DNA from: Lytechinus variegatus
Taxonomy: Eukaryota; Echinodermata; Echinoidea; Temnopleuroida; Toxopneustidae
Assembly (NCBI RefSeq): GCF_018143015.1
Contig: NC_054741.1
Coordinates: 37,600,510 to 37,664,509 of the forward strand
Reading direction: 5' to 3'
DNA length: 64,000 nucleotides
Shown here in pieces: positions 1 through 13,579 of this stretch. Under the pieces are notes generated by a model that worked only from the letters and a program-made list of their open reading frames with translations, was not told the origin of the DNA and ran no database searches. The translations under genes were made by a program, and so were the position numbers. The stretch's first letter is position 1. Every line of letters begins with the position of its first letter.

Positions 1-160
1 GTGCACACCCTGAGGCCTGCTGCAGAAAGAGTTGCGTTTAAACCCAAGTCAAAATAACAAGCGCAAGTTCCGAATGCGGGTGCTTCATTGGTTGAAAATC
101 AAGTTGCGCAAGATTTTTGAGTTGCGTTTGATCACAACTCTTTCTGCAACGGGCCCCTGG
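1..160. mobile_element. Short inverted-repeat element (MITE)
   Basis: CTGCAGAAAGAGTTGCGTTT near position 20 is mirrored by ACAACTCTTTCTGCAACGGG near 136-155. The interior is short and non-coding. This is the structure of a small non-autonomous DNA transposon; the left border may be cut by the window start. Confidence 0.5.
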
Positions 161-281
161 GCTGTATGTAAATGAAGGAACTGATGACGTCACGAACTCA
201 ATATATCTTTTGTATTTTACTAAATGAAATAAAACTCATTTTCCCCTCATTGCCATGTAAAAGATAGTTTTGTTCCTTTCT

Positions 282-540
282 AAACATGCAAATGAGAGAG
301 TCGATGATGCCGCTCACTCGCTATTTCTTTTGTTTTTTTATTGTAACAATATTAAATATTTCAATTTCTACAAGTTTGATATGATAGTAGCCATCATTTC
401 TATTGAAATATTTTATGGTTCAATAGAAATGATGGCTACTATCAAACTTGTAGAAAATGAAATATTTAAAATTCATACAATAAAAAAACAAAAGAAATAG
501 CGAGTGAGCGGCATCATTGACTCTCTCATTTGCATGTTAC
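282..540. repeat. Long foldback (hairpin) repeat, arms of about 120 bp
   Basis: ACATGCAAATGAGAGAGTCG at about 283 is the complement of the end near 520-539. The arms stay nearly complementary through AGTGAGCGGCATCAT and ATGATGGCTACTATCA to a loop near 405-418. The short reading frame over it is a by-product. Confidence 0.8.
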
Positions 541-2232
541 TGACTCATATTTTGTGAAAAATAAGCGAAACTTTAAAATGTCATAACTTTATTATTTTAC
601 ATCCGATTTTGATAATTTTTCAGCGTTTAGCTTGTTGGATTTATCTCTATTTATTCAAATCAACATTTTTCTGGGGTGGACTTGACCTTTAAATAATTAG
701 ATCACTGCTAGAGGTTTGAATACACCATCCTACCATGATCATACCGAATAGGGTTCTCCTCTCGACCCGTTGGGCCAACTCTTTATCCTTGCTAGTAGAG
801 TGTGTTCCCACGCCGCTGGAATGACGTACCCGCCCTTCCCCATGTGTCATACAGGTAGGATGTAGATCTGAACATGGCTTAGTATCTACGGCTACAGTAT
901 GTTTTCACAATGCATTCAGCCAATAAATATATTTGCACATTTTTTTCAGTATTTACGAGCAGGATGTACATGTAGGTGGGCCATGGGATAAATACAATGG
1001 TTTCAGGATGGGTATGAAATTAATCAAATTAATTATTGATAACATACACATGTAGTCCAAAGAATTGAATGAGCAGAAAGACATTATCAGGAAAAATAAA
1101 AATGAACAACATAATAGTTAAAGAAATACAGGTGTTTGTAAAAGGAGAAAATGGGTGATTTCAGAAAATTAATTGAAAATTAGTTTTGAAATAAAAATAT
1201 GTGTTGGAAGAAAACATAGAGGGTAGTATTGGTGTGAAAATGAGAAGTAAAACATGGCAGAAAGCGATATGCATGCGTGAAATGGATTGATTATAGATAG
1301 GTAGGGAGAGAATATAAAAGAGAGATAAAAAGTGTAAGGTAAATGGTGTTAATGTTCAGAAAATGTTCAGAGAACTTCAGGACATTTAAAAGATTTGGAA
1401 CTTTGTGACCTTTGTTATCTGACCCACTGACCTTTGAAATCTTGTTCCCTATAAAATCTAATAAGTTGATAATTGTACATGTACACCTACAAAGTACTCC
1501 CACAATATAAACAGAAGAAAATCTTTCACTTTTGTAGTTAAACGTCGAGGTTTTAAAACAAAATAGGAAAACATCAAAATAAATAAAAATAATTTGATGT
1601 GCATCCATACACCACATTGTTGACAGACAAAGCACTGAAGAAATTGATGCAAAAGTTTGAAATTATTTCAAGGGTTTTGTTGCAGTCTAAAGTAGTTTAT
1701 TTTCCTATCTAATCATTTAATCTCTTTGTTTTCTTCATATATTTGGCTTATACATGTATATCAACCAATATGTCTTTAATCATGTCGGTTCGTAGAGTAC
1801 ATACTGCAGGGTTGAACAACTGCAGGCGGATTTGGCCTGAAGTCACACCCAATAACATTGAGTATCATATGTTTACAGGCCATATCAAAGATTCATTAAA
1901 TTATGTCATGATTTGTTCAGCTGTTATCAATGAAAAGATTACAACCCAACTTGACCTCACATGTTCTCCATCACTATCAACAGTCTCTCCTGAACAAAGT
2001 TGTGAAGCATTCGTTTTTGTATGCATTTATCCCAACTCAAAGAGGAAAAACTAAACAGGTTGTTGAGAGAACAAAGGCTCTTTCCTCTGAGGAATAGAGA
2101 CTTTTTGTTTAATACTTCCTGTACTTGGTTATGCGTTTTCCCCTTAAAACCCGTGAAAGTCCACCAACAGCATTATTGCTCAATTTTACCTACACTTACC
2201 AACTAAAACAACTACAACCTGTAACGCCTTAA
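541..2232. other. Non-coding stretch, no gene recognised
   Basis: AT-rich sequence with several short open frames, none with recognisable protein features. It could hold introns or 3' exons of the minus-strand SLC66A2-like gene, but I could not identify its second PQ loop here. Confidence 0.5.
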
Positions 2233-2680
2233 AAGGGCAAGTTCATCCTGACAAGATGTCGGTTTTAAGAAAAGCAGACAAAATGGAGAAAAATGTTGGT
2301 GAAGGCTTGGTGAAGATACAAATTTCTAGGGCTTTTGATGTGTGAGGTCATATGCCAGCAACTATACATGTATGTACCCCATGGTTCATGATGAATATAA
2401 ATATTTTTCATATAGAAGAGGATATGAATTGATGCATCAATGATACATCCCCCGAACAAAGAAAATATTATATATATTTTTTTCAATATTGTATTTTGGG
2501 GATATATCACCTGACATATGGAGGAGTATACTCTTTTGTGATTTCATAAGATCAAAATATTTTTAAAAAATCCTAACTCTGAAATCCTTTGACTGATTTT
2601 AATAAAACCATCACCATTATTTTTCTCATTTTTCCCTGCATTCATTGAAACCAATTTATAGTCAGGGTGAACTTTCCTTT
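2233..2680. mobile_element. Decayed copy of the TTAA-flanked MITE family
   Basis: The left end reads TTAA then AAGGGCAAGTTCATCCTGAC and the right end TCAGGGTGAACTTTCCTTT, diverged forms of the ends of the intact copies at 23068, 31993 and 46404. The interior is too eroded to align by eye. It lies immediately downstream of SLC66A2 exon 2, probably in an intron. Confidence 0.6.
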
Positions 2681-2749
2681 GTAATAACACTGAATAGACA
2701 ACAATATGATCTCAAAATTGAAGCCATTGTGCAGAATGTATACACACAC

Positions 2750-4517
<1,768 letters not shown>

Positions 4518-5689
4518 TTAATCCTTTTGTCTGTGTTTACTCCGACTTCGAGTGAGTTGGGAATGATTAAGGTATTAGTGGCCAGCGAAGTACCAAGTGT
4601 AAGTTTAGAAAATGCTTTTTATGAAATGTAGGTATGCGTAATGCATTCTTGAAGGTTTTTTTTAAGAATGTAGAGAGCAATCTATGCAATATTTAGTTTT
4701 GGTGATGCTTTCATCTGTAGAAGTCTCAGACCTGCAGACCTGGATATCCGCGATTGATCAGGACCTGAAAACAATAATTCAAAGCAATGTTAGATATGTA
4801 CAGTATAAATAAATATAAAACAATCATATAAATAGAAATGTAGATCTAATGATTATACCATAATTATAACATAATCCAAACATACAATCAAATATTATTT
4901 ACAATGCCCTTCAAAATGTTTTGGGAACACCAATCACATTCATATAAATTTGCAAACTTTGATATTTTTCCCTAGAATTGTTTTTTCTTGTTAAGTAAAC
5001 TTGTACCACTATTTTGTTGAAATGTGGGCATCGGGAGGTACGAGTGGCATGTTGAGTGCATGGCATCACAAAGTTAATAGTTGAGCATGACGGAAGGATG
5101 ATTTTGGGTGCGTGTGTCCTGCCATGAGATTTCATGCTGTTGGGCTGCGTGAGGCTTTGCTTTCAGAGAGGATTATCTTAAAAAATATATGATTTCAATT
5201 GATTTTTTAGATCATTCAACAGACTCTTTATACTGCTGACTCTTCATTTGAAAAAAAAATCAACATTTTTTATATAATTAGAAAAAAGTTTTTCCTTTTA
5301 AATTCTGATGTTTTTGACGATACTGTAATTGATTGCGAATGTGATGGTCTGCTCAAAATTGAAATAAGAAAGCAAACAAAAACTTAGAATTTACTCATGA
5401 GATGATATATCATGAAAAAATCACACCAACTCTTTCTTACATCATTATAATCAAGAATATTTTTACCCGTCCGTCACGCGTCCGGAATTATGAGGTAATT
5501 TGTCACGCATGAAAATAATTGTTTTTCGCGGAGGGGTATGCGGCAAGTGCGGTGCAAAGAAAAAGGTTGGAAAATATAAAATAATTTCATCATATTCATA
5601 ATTTTCAGAATATTTGGAATAGCAAGGTATAATTTTTCTTCATTGTATTTCCTCTAGTTGTCATTTTTAAAGCACTGAAATAAAGGTGT

Positions 5690-6206
5690 CCGGCAATAGA
5701 TACACGGCGCTAATGCAGTTTCGCACCGGCCGATTACCAGCACACCTAATCACCAATACTTGTTACCAAATGTCATGACAAGTCTCTCAGTCACATTTCG
5801 ATGTCAATATATCCACCACTTTTCAAAATATTGTGATCGGGAACGGCTGTATTTCGTCTTCGATCTCAACGTCGTTGATCGATATCGCTTCGCGGATCGC
5901 TTGCATTCATCGTGCACCGGAATGTTGATATGAACTGAAGTTAGCAACCAAATCATGCGAACATAGATTCGCATGCGGCATGCTAGCAGTTTGTTCGCCA
6001 CATTTTCGCATGATTTGGTTGCTAACATCAACTTCATATCAACATTACGGTGCACGGTGAATCCAAACGATCTGCGAAGCGATGTCTACGCCGTGTCGAT
6101 CAACGACGTTGAGATCGAAGCCGAAATACAGCCATTCCCGATCGGTATACTGGTAACCGGCCGGTGCGAAACTGCATTAGCGCCGGATACACTGCCATTA
6201 AGGTAA
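5690..6206. repeat. Large imperfect palindrome, arms of about 250 bp
   Basis: GCGCTAATGCAGTTTCGCAC at about 5707 is mirrored by GTGCGAAACTGCATTAGCGC near 6163-6182. Inner matches include GATCTCAACGTCGTTGATCG with its complement near 6097, and AGTTAGCAACCAAATCATGC with its complement near 6008. The sequence is more GC-rich than its surroundings. It may be a foldback transposon or an inverted duplication of a promoter or exon segment. A minus-strand frame (6343 to 6086) with an acidic-basic stretch (DEDSDSEELPRRRRW) overlaps its right arm but matches nothing I recognise. Confidence 0.75.
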
Positions 6207-6615
6207 ACTAAACTCCACCGCCTGCGGCGGGGGAGCTCCTCTGAGTCTGAGTCCTCATCTGTCATGTCTCTCGACCCACTCAAACTAAAGTCAAAAACTG
6301 ACTCACCAATTGAGCTGCCAATATTTCCCGCTTGCAGTTGCATTCCTTAAATTCTGTTCTCCAGAACTTCCAGAAGTATTAATTTATTTGGTGTGGATCC
6401 TCGTTATGTATGTGGCATCAATCGATATTCTTTGAAATACATTTAGCCATACATTTTACCCGACGTGATATCTGCTACTTTAGTTTTTGCCACGATGCAC
6501 ACACGTAATATTTCGATTCATTTCGAGCATTTGTAAACAAAAATAATGCCACGCCTAAAGAGTTTGAAACGATGAGGGCGACAAATGTTTTTTTTCTTTC
6601 TTTCTTTCTTTCTCA

Positions 6616-7050
6616 ATGTGCAATGCTATATGCAATAAACACATAAAATTTCAAAGGGACTGTGTACACGAAAATGTTAAATTTGGTTTCGAGACAGATA
6701 ATTTGTGTTCCTTTTGTAAAAAAGAAGAGTTTTACCAACATTTATTTTTTTATTGTCCTGAAGTTAAGCGATTATGGGAAGATATGAGTAAAATATTTCA
6801 ACTGAATGAACTTGGCAGTGACTAGTTGGAAAACAATTTTCATGGGGATATCTGGAAATACTACAAGAGTAACTTTAATAAACTGTATTATATTCTTAAT
6901 TAAGTATATCATTTTTAGTTGAAGAAAACAGGTAATATTGCCAACCGTACAAAAAGTCGGACACATTTGGTTAAAGAGTATAGAGATACGGAATATCAAA
7001 TAGCATTTATGCATATACCTTTCTATGTTTGGTTGCTTCATTTTGTTTCT
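6616..7050 (+). mobile_element. L1/Tx1-like LINE, C-terminal fragment
   Basis: The translated stretch NLCSFCKKEEFYQHLFFYCP followed by EVKRLWEDM is the Cys-Cys-His-Cys knuckle (C-x2-C...H-x4-C...W) at the C-terminus of L1-type reverse transcriptases. The frame stops soon after it, and weaker similarity may run on to about 7040. A (CTTT)n tract at 6592-6614 sits directly upstream. It is a 5'-truncated, decayed fragment. Confidence 0.6.
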
Positions 7051-7129
7051 GTTTTGTTTTGTTTATTTGTTCAAATGCAGATAGTTGTACCAGAGTAGGA
7101 TGCGTCGTATATGAGTGTACGTGTGTAGA

Positions 7130-7262
7130 TGGATGTGTGAGTTTTGTGACGGGGAAGAGGGGTGGGGGGGATTGGGAGCTGGGAGTGGTGGTGAGTTGAA
7201 GTGAGCTTGTGTGAGTGTCGGGGGAGAGAGATGAGGGGAAGGGGGTGTGGGGGTAAAGTGAG
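7130..7262. repeat. G-rich low-complexity tract
   Basis: A run of GTGTG, GGGGGG and GAGAG motifs with very few C bases. No coding signal. Confidence 0.6.
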
Positions 7263-7655
7263 TGTGTAGGGACGTTTGGGATAATACTGACCTTCCTCTG
7301 ATTAACCTTTAAAATAATCTTTTATCTTTTTTTATTCTTGTACAATAATTATTAATATGTGCAAAAGAGATTATTTCTATTCTTTTCAGGGAAAAGGGTC
7401 ATCTTTTACAAAGTATTTTTTTTGTCGATTGATATGGCTTTTCCCCTCTGCTTTCACATTGTTATAGAAGAGACATTTGGCAGTTTAATTTCATTTGTAA
7501 TCATTATAGAAATATTTGTAATCTCATTGATATTGATATATTTATTTGTTTGATTGTTTATTAATTGTATATATGAAAAGAATCTTTATTTATATGAATT
7601 GTGAACTTATTGATTTGAAAGAGGAAGAAAATAAAATATTATTCAAACAAAAAAA

Positions 7656-7770
7656 TTTCTTTCTTTCTTTTTCTTTCTTTTTTTCTTTCTTTCTTTCTTT
7701 CTTTCATTCTTTCTTTCTTTTTTTCTCTCTTTCTTTATTCACTTCTTTCTTTCGTTCTTTCTTAGCAATC
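7656..7770. repeat. (CTTT)n pyrimidine microsatellite
   Basis: An imperfect TTTC/CTTT array of about 110 bp on the plus strand, just before the LINE fragment that starts near 7799. The open frame across it is low-complexity. Confidence 0.85.
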
Positions 7771-7789
7771 TATTTATTCTAATGACAAG

Positions 7790-8813
7790 CCAAAGTCATT
7801 GTCAACGATTGTGTGCACAGATTTTAGTAAGGCCTTTGATAGGCTCGACCACAATATCTTGGTTAGGAAACTGATTGATCTTAAAGTAAGGCCATGTCTC
7901 ATTGAATGGGTGATCAGCTTCTCAAAATCTCGAAAACAATGTGTAAAATACCAGTCTATCCTATCCGATTATATGACCAGTAATGCCGGGGTACCCCAAG
8001 GTACTAAACTCGGACCGATTTTATTCCTTGTCATGGCAAATGATGCCTGTATGAATGTAACGTTACCATATTTTTAGTATGTGGATGACCTAACCTTGTT
8101 AGATTGGCGTAAACATTCAGATCCTTCATTGATGCAAGTTGTACTGGATCGGATCTTGAGAACTGGTCAGCTCAAAATCACATGAGTCTAAATCCAACAA
8201 AATGTCTCACCATAGATGTTCAGTTCCTCAAAACTCCCAATCCTTCTACAATTCTCTCTATCAATGACTCAGTCCTTAAGAATGTCCAGTCAATGAAGAT
8301 CCTTGGTGTCACAATACAATCTAGTCTTACATGGGATTTGCATATATCAGAAATTCTCAAAAAGTGTAACCAGAAATTGTACATGTTCAGGATGGTAAAA
8401 CAATATGGCCTTTGTTTATATGATATGAAAACAGTTTATATGGGGTATATTCGCCCAATCATGGAATACTGTGTACCTGTCTTCAATGGATCTCTCACTA
8501 AAAACAAGTCACTGACCTCGAACGAATTAAAAAACGAGTCTGTAGAATTATGCTTGGATCATTGTATACTACATATGCCGATGCTTGCCGAATTTGTAAC
8601 CTTGATACCTTGGAATCTAGAAGAAAAATATTATGCACCGAATTTGCCAAATCTCTGGTAGAAAACACCCATTGTTGCACTTGGTTACCACCTAAAAAGA
8701 AAGTTTACATGACGTTAAGAAACACCCCCAAATTCCAACAATTTAAATGCAAAACAAACCGCTATCTTAATAGTTCCCTGTCCTATCTTATCGATCTACT
8801 AAATGAAACCTAA
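7790..8813 (+). mobile_element. CR1/Jockey-group LINE fragment (reverse transcriptase to C-terminus)
   Basis: A 5'-truncated non-LTR reverse transcriptase. It starts in RT block 3 (TDFSKAFDRLDHNIL) and continues through GVPQGTKLGPILF and the catalytic box, here YVDD, just after a stop at about 8075. A second frame from 8182 carries LNPTKCLTIDVQF and ILGVTIQSSLTWDLHI, and a third ends LGSLYTTYADACRICNLDT to SYLIDLLNET. The frame changes at least twice, so this copy is dead. The 3' UTR may run on past 8813, be interrupted by the opposite-strand LINE, and resume at 12120-12535. Confidence 0.85.
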
Positions 8814-8939
8814 TCAAAACAATTCTTTTAAATATAATAAAGTAATAATGTACTCAGTTTTAGCTCACCATATGCCGAGATAAAAATGTGATTTCAATAT
8901 ATGGTTTGTTACGTTTGTTTTGTTTTGTATGCTACTGTA

Positions 8940-11900
8940 TTTAATAATAATAATAATATACTAATTTATATAGCGCAGAAACTATGTGCATATATTCTAC
9001 TGCGCTGCAATTTAGAGCTGGTGAAATGCTTGAAAAACAGAATTAGAAAAGGGGGGTAAAAGAAATGTATGGGAGTTATTTGAACAGATAGGTTTTCAAT
9101 TTAAGTTTGAACGTTTCTATTGATGGGCAGGATCTCACAACATACGGCAAACCATTCCATAACTTTGGGGCTGCACAGGCAAAAGCGCGATCTCCCAAAG
9201 TTATCTTTGTATTACGAGCGGGGATGTGAAGGAGCAAATTATCATTAGAACTACGCAGGTTGTGAGAATGTCTGTGAACTTTTCTTTGTAAAAGCTCAGA
9301 AATGTAACTGGGGGCTTGACCACTTAGTGCCTTGTATACAATTAGCAAAATCTTGAAAGATATTCGTTGGCGAACTGGAAGCCAGTGCAGATCTTTTAAT
9401 ACAGGGGTAATCCTTGAAAATCTAGATTGACTACAAATCAGCCGTGCACATGCGTTCTGTACTCGCTGAAGACGCCCAATTTGAGATGAGGGGAGCCCAT
9501 ACAACAAACTGTTACAATAATCTACCTTACTAATAATGCATGCATGGACAATTGTTTTCATGCTTTCATTGTCAAAGTATTTTCGTATACGTCTGAGGTT
9601 GTATATCATGTGAAATGAAGATTTGCACACATTGGTAATATGTGCTTCCATATTCAATTGCGAATCAAAAAATACACCAAGATTTCTTACATTAGAGTTT
9701 GGTTCTATGACTGAACTGCCAACTGATATCCCGTCAAAATCTAGCTTATTCAGTTGTTTAGATGTGCCGATAACTAGTAATTCTGTTTTACTGTCATTAA
9801 GCATAAGTTTGTTATGCAGCATCCATTCACGTATGTAACCAACACAATCTTCTAGAAGAGAGATGCTCTGCTGCTGAGCAAGCAAGTCTGGCGTAAAAGA
9901 CAGATAGACCTGTGTGTCATCTGCGTAGCAGTGACAAGATACTTTAGGAAATAGACTATGTATATTTGTAATGAGTTGACTTGTGTATAAAGTGAAGAGT
10001 AAAGGGCCGAGACGGGATCCTTGCGGGACTCCGAAAGGTACTGAGAAAATTTCAGACACAGTTTCATCAATTTGGATCCGCTGACATCTGTCAGTTAGAT
10101 ATGATTCTATCCAGTCAAGTACTACACCCTTAATACCAAAGTGTCTATTTAGTGTATGCAATAGGTTAGTATGATCAATGGTATCGAATGCGCTACTAAG
10201 ATCTAATAAAAGTAATAAGGTGACTTTCTTATCATCCATAGCCATGAGAATATCACTCTTAATTCTTAACAGTGTGGTTTCAGTACTGTGATACTGTCTA
10301 TAGGCTGACTGATTAATTGGAAGAAGAGAGTTGCGGTCGAGGTGATTCATTATTTGCGTATATGCAGCACCTTCCACAAGCTTTGATATATACTTCAGAT
10401 TACTTACAGGCCGAAGATTACAGAATTTTGTTTCCAAACCAGGTTTTTTCAATAATGGTTTAACTATCGCGGTTTTCCACCGCGAAGGAAAATTACCAGA
10501 TGACAATGAGAGATTAATTAGAGATGTAATGGTGGGAATCAGTGTGTCCGTACACTGTAAAAGAATCTTTGTGGGCATTGGGTCAGATGCACAAGACTTT
10601 TTGCTGAACTTAGTTATAAGTTTCTTAACATCCTGTTCTGACAGAAGAGTGAAGTTAATAAAGTCAGGTACGTCATGGGAGGAGACCTGAAGATAATTTG
10701 TCTTTGGATTGCTGCTTGCATTCAATCTTGACTCAATATCTTCATGGATCTGTATTACTTTGTTCTGAAAAAACTTGCCTAAATCATCCACAAAGCCCTG
10801 TTTGTCAATAATGCATGGTATTACAGGTTGTTTATTCGCAATATTCAACAGAGACTTCACCACACGAAATAACTGCTTTTGATCACCTTTGTTTTCCATA
10901 ATCAAATCATTGTGATGGATTCTGCGAGCTTCATTTAACACATGCAACATGTGATTGCGCAGTGACTTATACCTAATCCAATCGCTTATCTTCCTAGATT
11001 TTAAACAACGCTTTTCTGCTTTCCTTTTCTGTATTTTTGCAATCCTTACATTATCAGTGAACCAAGGTACTTGAGTTCGCAGAACAACTTTTTTAGTTAC
11101 AACAGGTGCATGTTTATCTAAGATACTATTTAGTGTTACATCATATAATGAGACAAATTCCTCAAGATCACAAGGTGTATGTTTGCAAAGATCACTACTG
11201 GCTATATCAAACTTCATCGCATCAATGTCAATTACTCCAAGCCTACGGAATGACATTACTTTAGAAGGCAGTGGAGGTTTGTATGAGTTAAGAGTGCACA
11301 TAACAGGAATATGATCACACAGAAGAGAACTATGTGGCCAGGGTTTGCCAACTATAATTTCATCTGACTGTCGATGAATCATCAAGTCAAGGGTATGACC
11401 ATGAATGTGTGTACTGAAATTGACCAATTGTGTGCAAAAAAGAGACTCGAGCAGATCCGAAAAAGCTCTTGCCTCTGCCTTGACGGTATCCACATGGATA
11501 TTAAAATCCCCAACAATTAGCAATGGGAGATTAGACAACAAATGACATTGGATGTAATCATTAAACTCAGATATGAATGATGAAACTGTTACAGGATGAG
11601 ATTCTGAGTATGGCGGTCTGTAAATATTAATCAATAGCACATTAAATGACTGATACGAGACAAGATATTCAGCAAACTCGAAAGAGTTCTTCTCACCAGC
11701 AGCTGCCATACGGACATCAATTGTCTCTCTAAACACAAGGCCAGTCCCGCCGCCACGGCGACCACTTCGTGGATGATGAACAAATTGATACCCATTGGGA
11801 GTAAGTTCGTGCAGAACTGCTGAGTCATTTCTATTAAGCCAAGTTTCTGTAATGGCAACCACGTCTACTTTGCTGTCACAGATGAAATCGTGAATGAGGA

Positions 11901-12122
11901 CAGTCTTATTGCGTACAGACTGTACGTTTACAGAACAGAGTTGAAGATTCGAAGATGATGATGACGATCCTGGGTGCTTAATATCACGTGTAATAGAGTT
12001 CTTTCTACGGCCTCCTCGAGTTCCTCGCCGTGTTTTACCCCTTATTTCCTTCCCTGGAATTAAATGATTTTTTCTTGACGGAATCAATTTACCAAACTTA
12101 TCATACTTCTCATGATCCTTTT
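8940..12122 (-). mobile_element. L2/CR1-group non-LTR retrotransposon, nearly complete ORF2
   Basis: A single open frame of about 1003 codons (12087 to 9076). The N-terminus holds an apurinic-type endonuclease: LCSVNVQSVRNK, ITETWLNRND, SGRRGGGTGLVF, NIYRPPYS, VGDFNIH and SLLCDHIPV. The reverse transcriptase follows: TAIVKPLLKKPGLE, LRPVSNLKYISKLVEG, LDLSSAFDTIDH, FGVPQGSRLGPLLF and CYADDTQ, then the C-terminal block LWNGLPYVVRSCPSIETFKL. No in-frame ATG precedes the endonuclease before an upstream stop, so the 5' end is slightly truncated and no ORF1 is visible. The 3' end is GCGCTATATAAAT then (ATT)n, read on the minus strand near 8975-8942. An intact frame of this length implies recent insertion. 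Confidence 0.93.
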
Positions 12123-12540
12123 TACTTTATATTCCTATGTTTGCATGATTTACAATGTTTATTTGTGTACATGTTTTCCAGTTAGACGAGCAGACCATTA
12201 ACTATTCCAAGTCCACTTTTGTTTCTTATGTTTTGTCCTTTAACCCCTCTCTCTCTCTCTGTCTCTCCTCCCCCTCATCCCATATATTTCATCCCTCTCC
12301 TTCATTTCTATGTTTCTTTCTCTCTTGCTCTCTTTCTTTATGCCATTCTTTCAACCCTTAGTCTGTTAAAAGTTGTACTTAGTCTTAAGATGTAGTTATT
12401 TCATATTATTACGTAATTGAATCTTGAAAATAATGTGTAATCAAATTTGTAACATTACAATTGTAAACTTCATGTAATTCAGCCTTTGGGCTGCGATGTG
12501 TTGTTTTTGCCAATAAATACCATTTTACTACTACTACCCG
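12120..12540 (+). mobile_element. LINE 3' UTR tail on the plus strand
   Basis: Ends with CAGCCTTTGGGCTGCGATGT, AATAAATACCATTTTA and a short (CTA)n tract, a common ending of CR1/Jockey-type LINE 3' UTRs. It could be the displaced 3' end of the plus-strand LINE fragment at 7790-8813, separated by insertion of the minus-strand LINE. Confidence 0.55.
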
Positions 12541-12779
12541 CATAACCATTCAAAAATAATTATTGATTTTTTCCTTTTACTTGGTGAGTTGGGAAAATAA
12601 GATTAAAAAACATCAACAACAAAATTTCAGCCATCAAACTTCTCATATGGGGAAGTATTATAAACAAAAATTGGGCAAAAATAATGAATAAAAATGTAAA
12701 ATGTCATTATAGGCCCACCAAGCCGCCCAACTTTGTGGTCAGATTATTTTCCCCTTTTAGGCCTAACGTAGGATTCTAG

Positions 12780-13075
12780 CGTTCATGGGCGGAAATCCCT
12801 GGGGGGGAGGGGGGACAGGGGGACCCCCCACTCAAAATAGTAGGGGGGACACAATATCAAATGTCCTCCCCCTACTATTTGTGGTCTATGATGGTAAGAA
12901 ATACATAATTCAAAATCTAAATAAATCATTTATTCTAGGACGAGAAGACCTTATTTTTGGGATGCTCCCTTTTTTTTTGCTTGTCAAATTTTCCAGCCCC
13001 TTGTCCCCCCTACCTTTTGGGGAGAGATTTTCGCCCCTGCTAGCGTTTGATTTTTTTAGCTGATACCTTGTCCCG
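12780..13075. repeat. G/C-run repeat fragment
   Basis: Poly-G and poly-C blocks with GGGGGGACAC and TGTCCTCCCCCTACTATTTG in inverted arrangement. It resembles other degenerate G-run elements at 18480 and 21187. No coding sequence is supported. Confidence 0.45.
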
Positions 13076-13080
13076 GGGGC

Positions 13081-13573
13081 CACTTCCATTGACGAGTGGA
13101 TACCATGTGCGACCAAGGGGTCTCGAAAAGCACCCTAAAGACGTATTTTCCATATTCTGAAAATGCAACCCTTAACAAGTAATGGCGTGTGAAACCCTAC
13201 CCTTAACAAGTCTCGGAAACAAAACGATACTCTTGGCAAGTATTCCCTGAAATGAACCCCTAAACAAGTACAGCGATATTTTATTGTTATATGTCCGTCG
13301 ACGTCGGTCGTCGGTTTTACCTTTACACACCATTTGGTTAAGAACGGCCCCACCTTTCACCTCGCGCAAATCGGACTCTAAAATGTTTTATCATCCCCGC
13401 AAATGTGACCCTAAACACATAGCTTTCCTAACGAAATAGATACCCTTTTTTCATTATTTTTGTGTTTTTGACACCCTTATCACGTTACGTACGTAACGTG
13501 CCCTATCGTGAAAAAGACATCCTTTTTACGTGTTTTTTGGGTCGCGCATGGTATCCACTCGTCAATGTAAGTG
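13081..13573. mobile_element. Inverted-repeat element, terminal repeats of about 34 bp
   Basis: CATTGACGAGTGGATACCAT at 13087 is matched exactly in inverse by ATGGTATCCACTCGTCAATG ending at 13567. The match extends inward over TGCGACC/GGTCGCG with one mismatch and outward through CACTT/AAGTG with one mismatch. The interior contains repeated 'acccttaacaagta' phrases about 40 bp apart and no coding region. It is a non-autonomous DNA element; no clear target-site duplication was seen. Confidence 0.8.
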
Positions 13574-13579
13574 TACCTT

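Noticed and set aside
1743-2206. Two overlapping plus-strand frames near 1.7-2.2 kb
   Set aside because: No domain, codon pattern or splice context supports them, and they run into a decayed MITE border.
1-2749. Remaining exons of the SLC66A2-like gene
   Set aside because: I looked on the minus strand for the second PQ loop and downstream helices and could not identify them; they probably lie outside the window.
12785-13063. Gly/Pro-rich frame near 12.8 kb as a gene
   Set aside because: It is produced by poly-G and poly-C runs of a repeat fragment.
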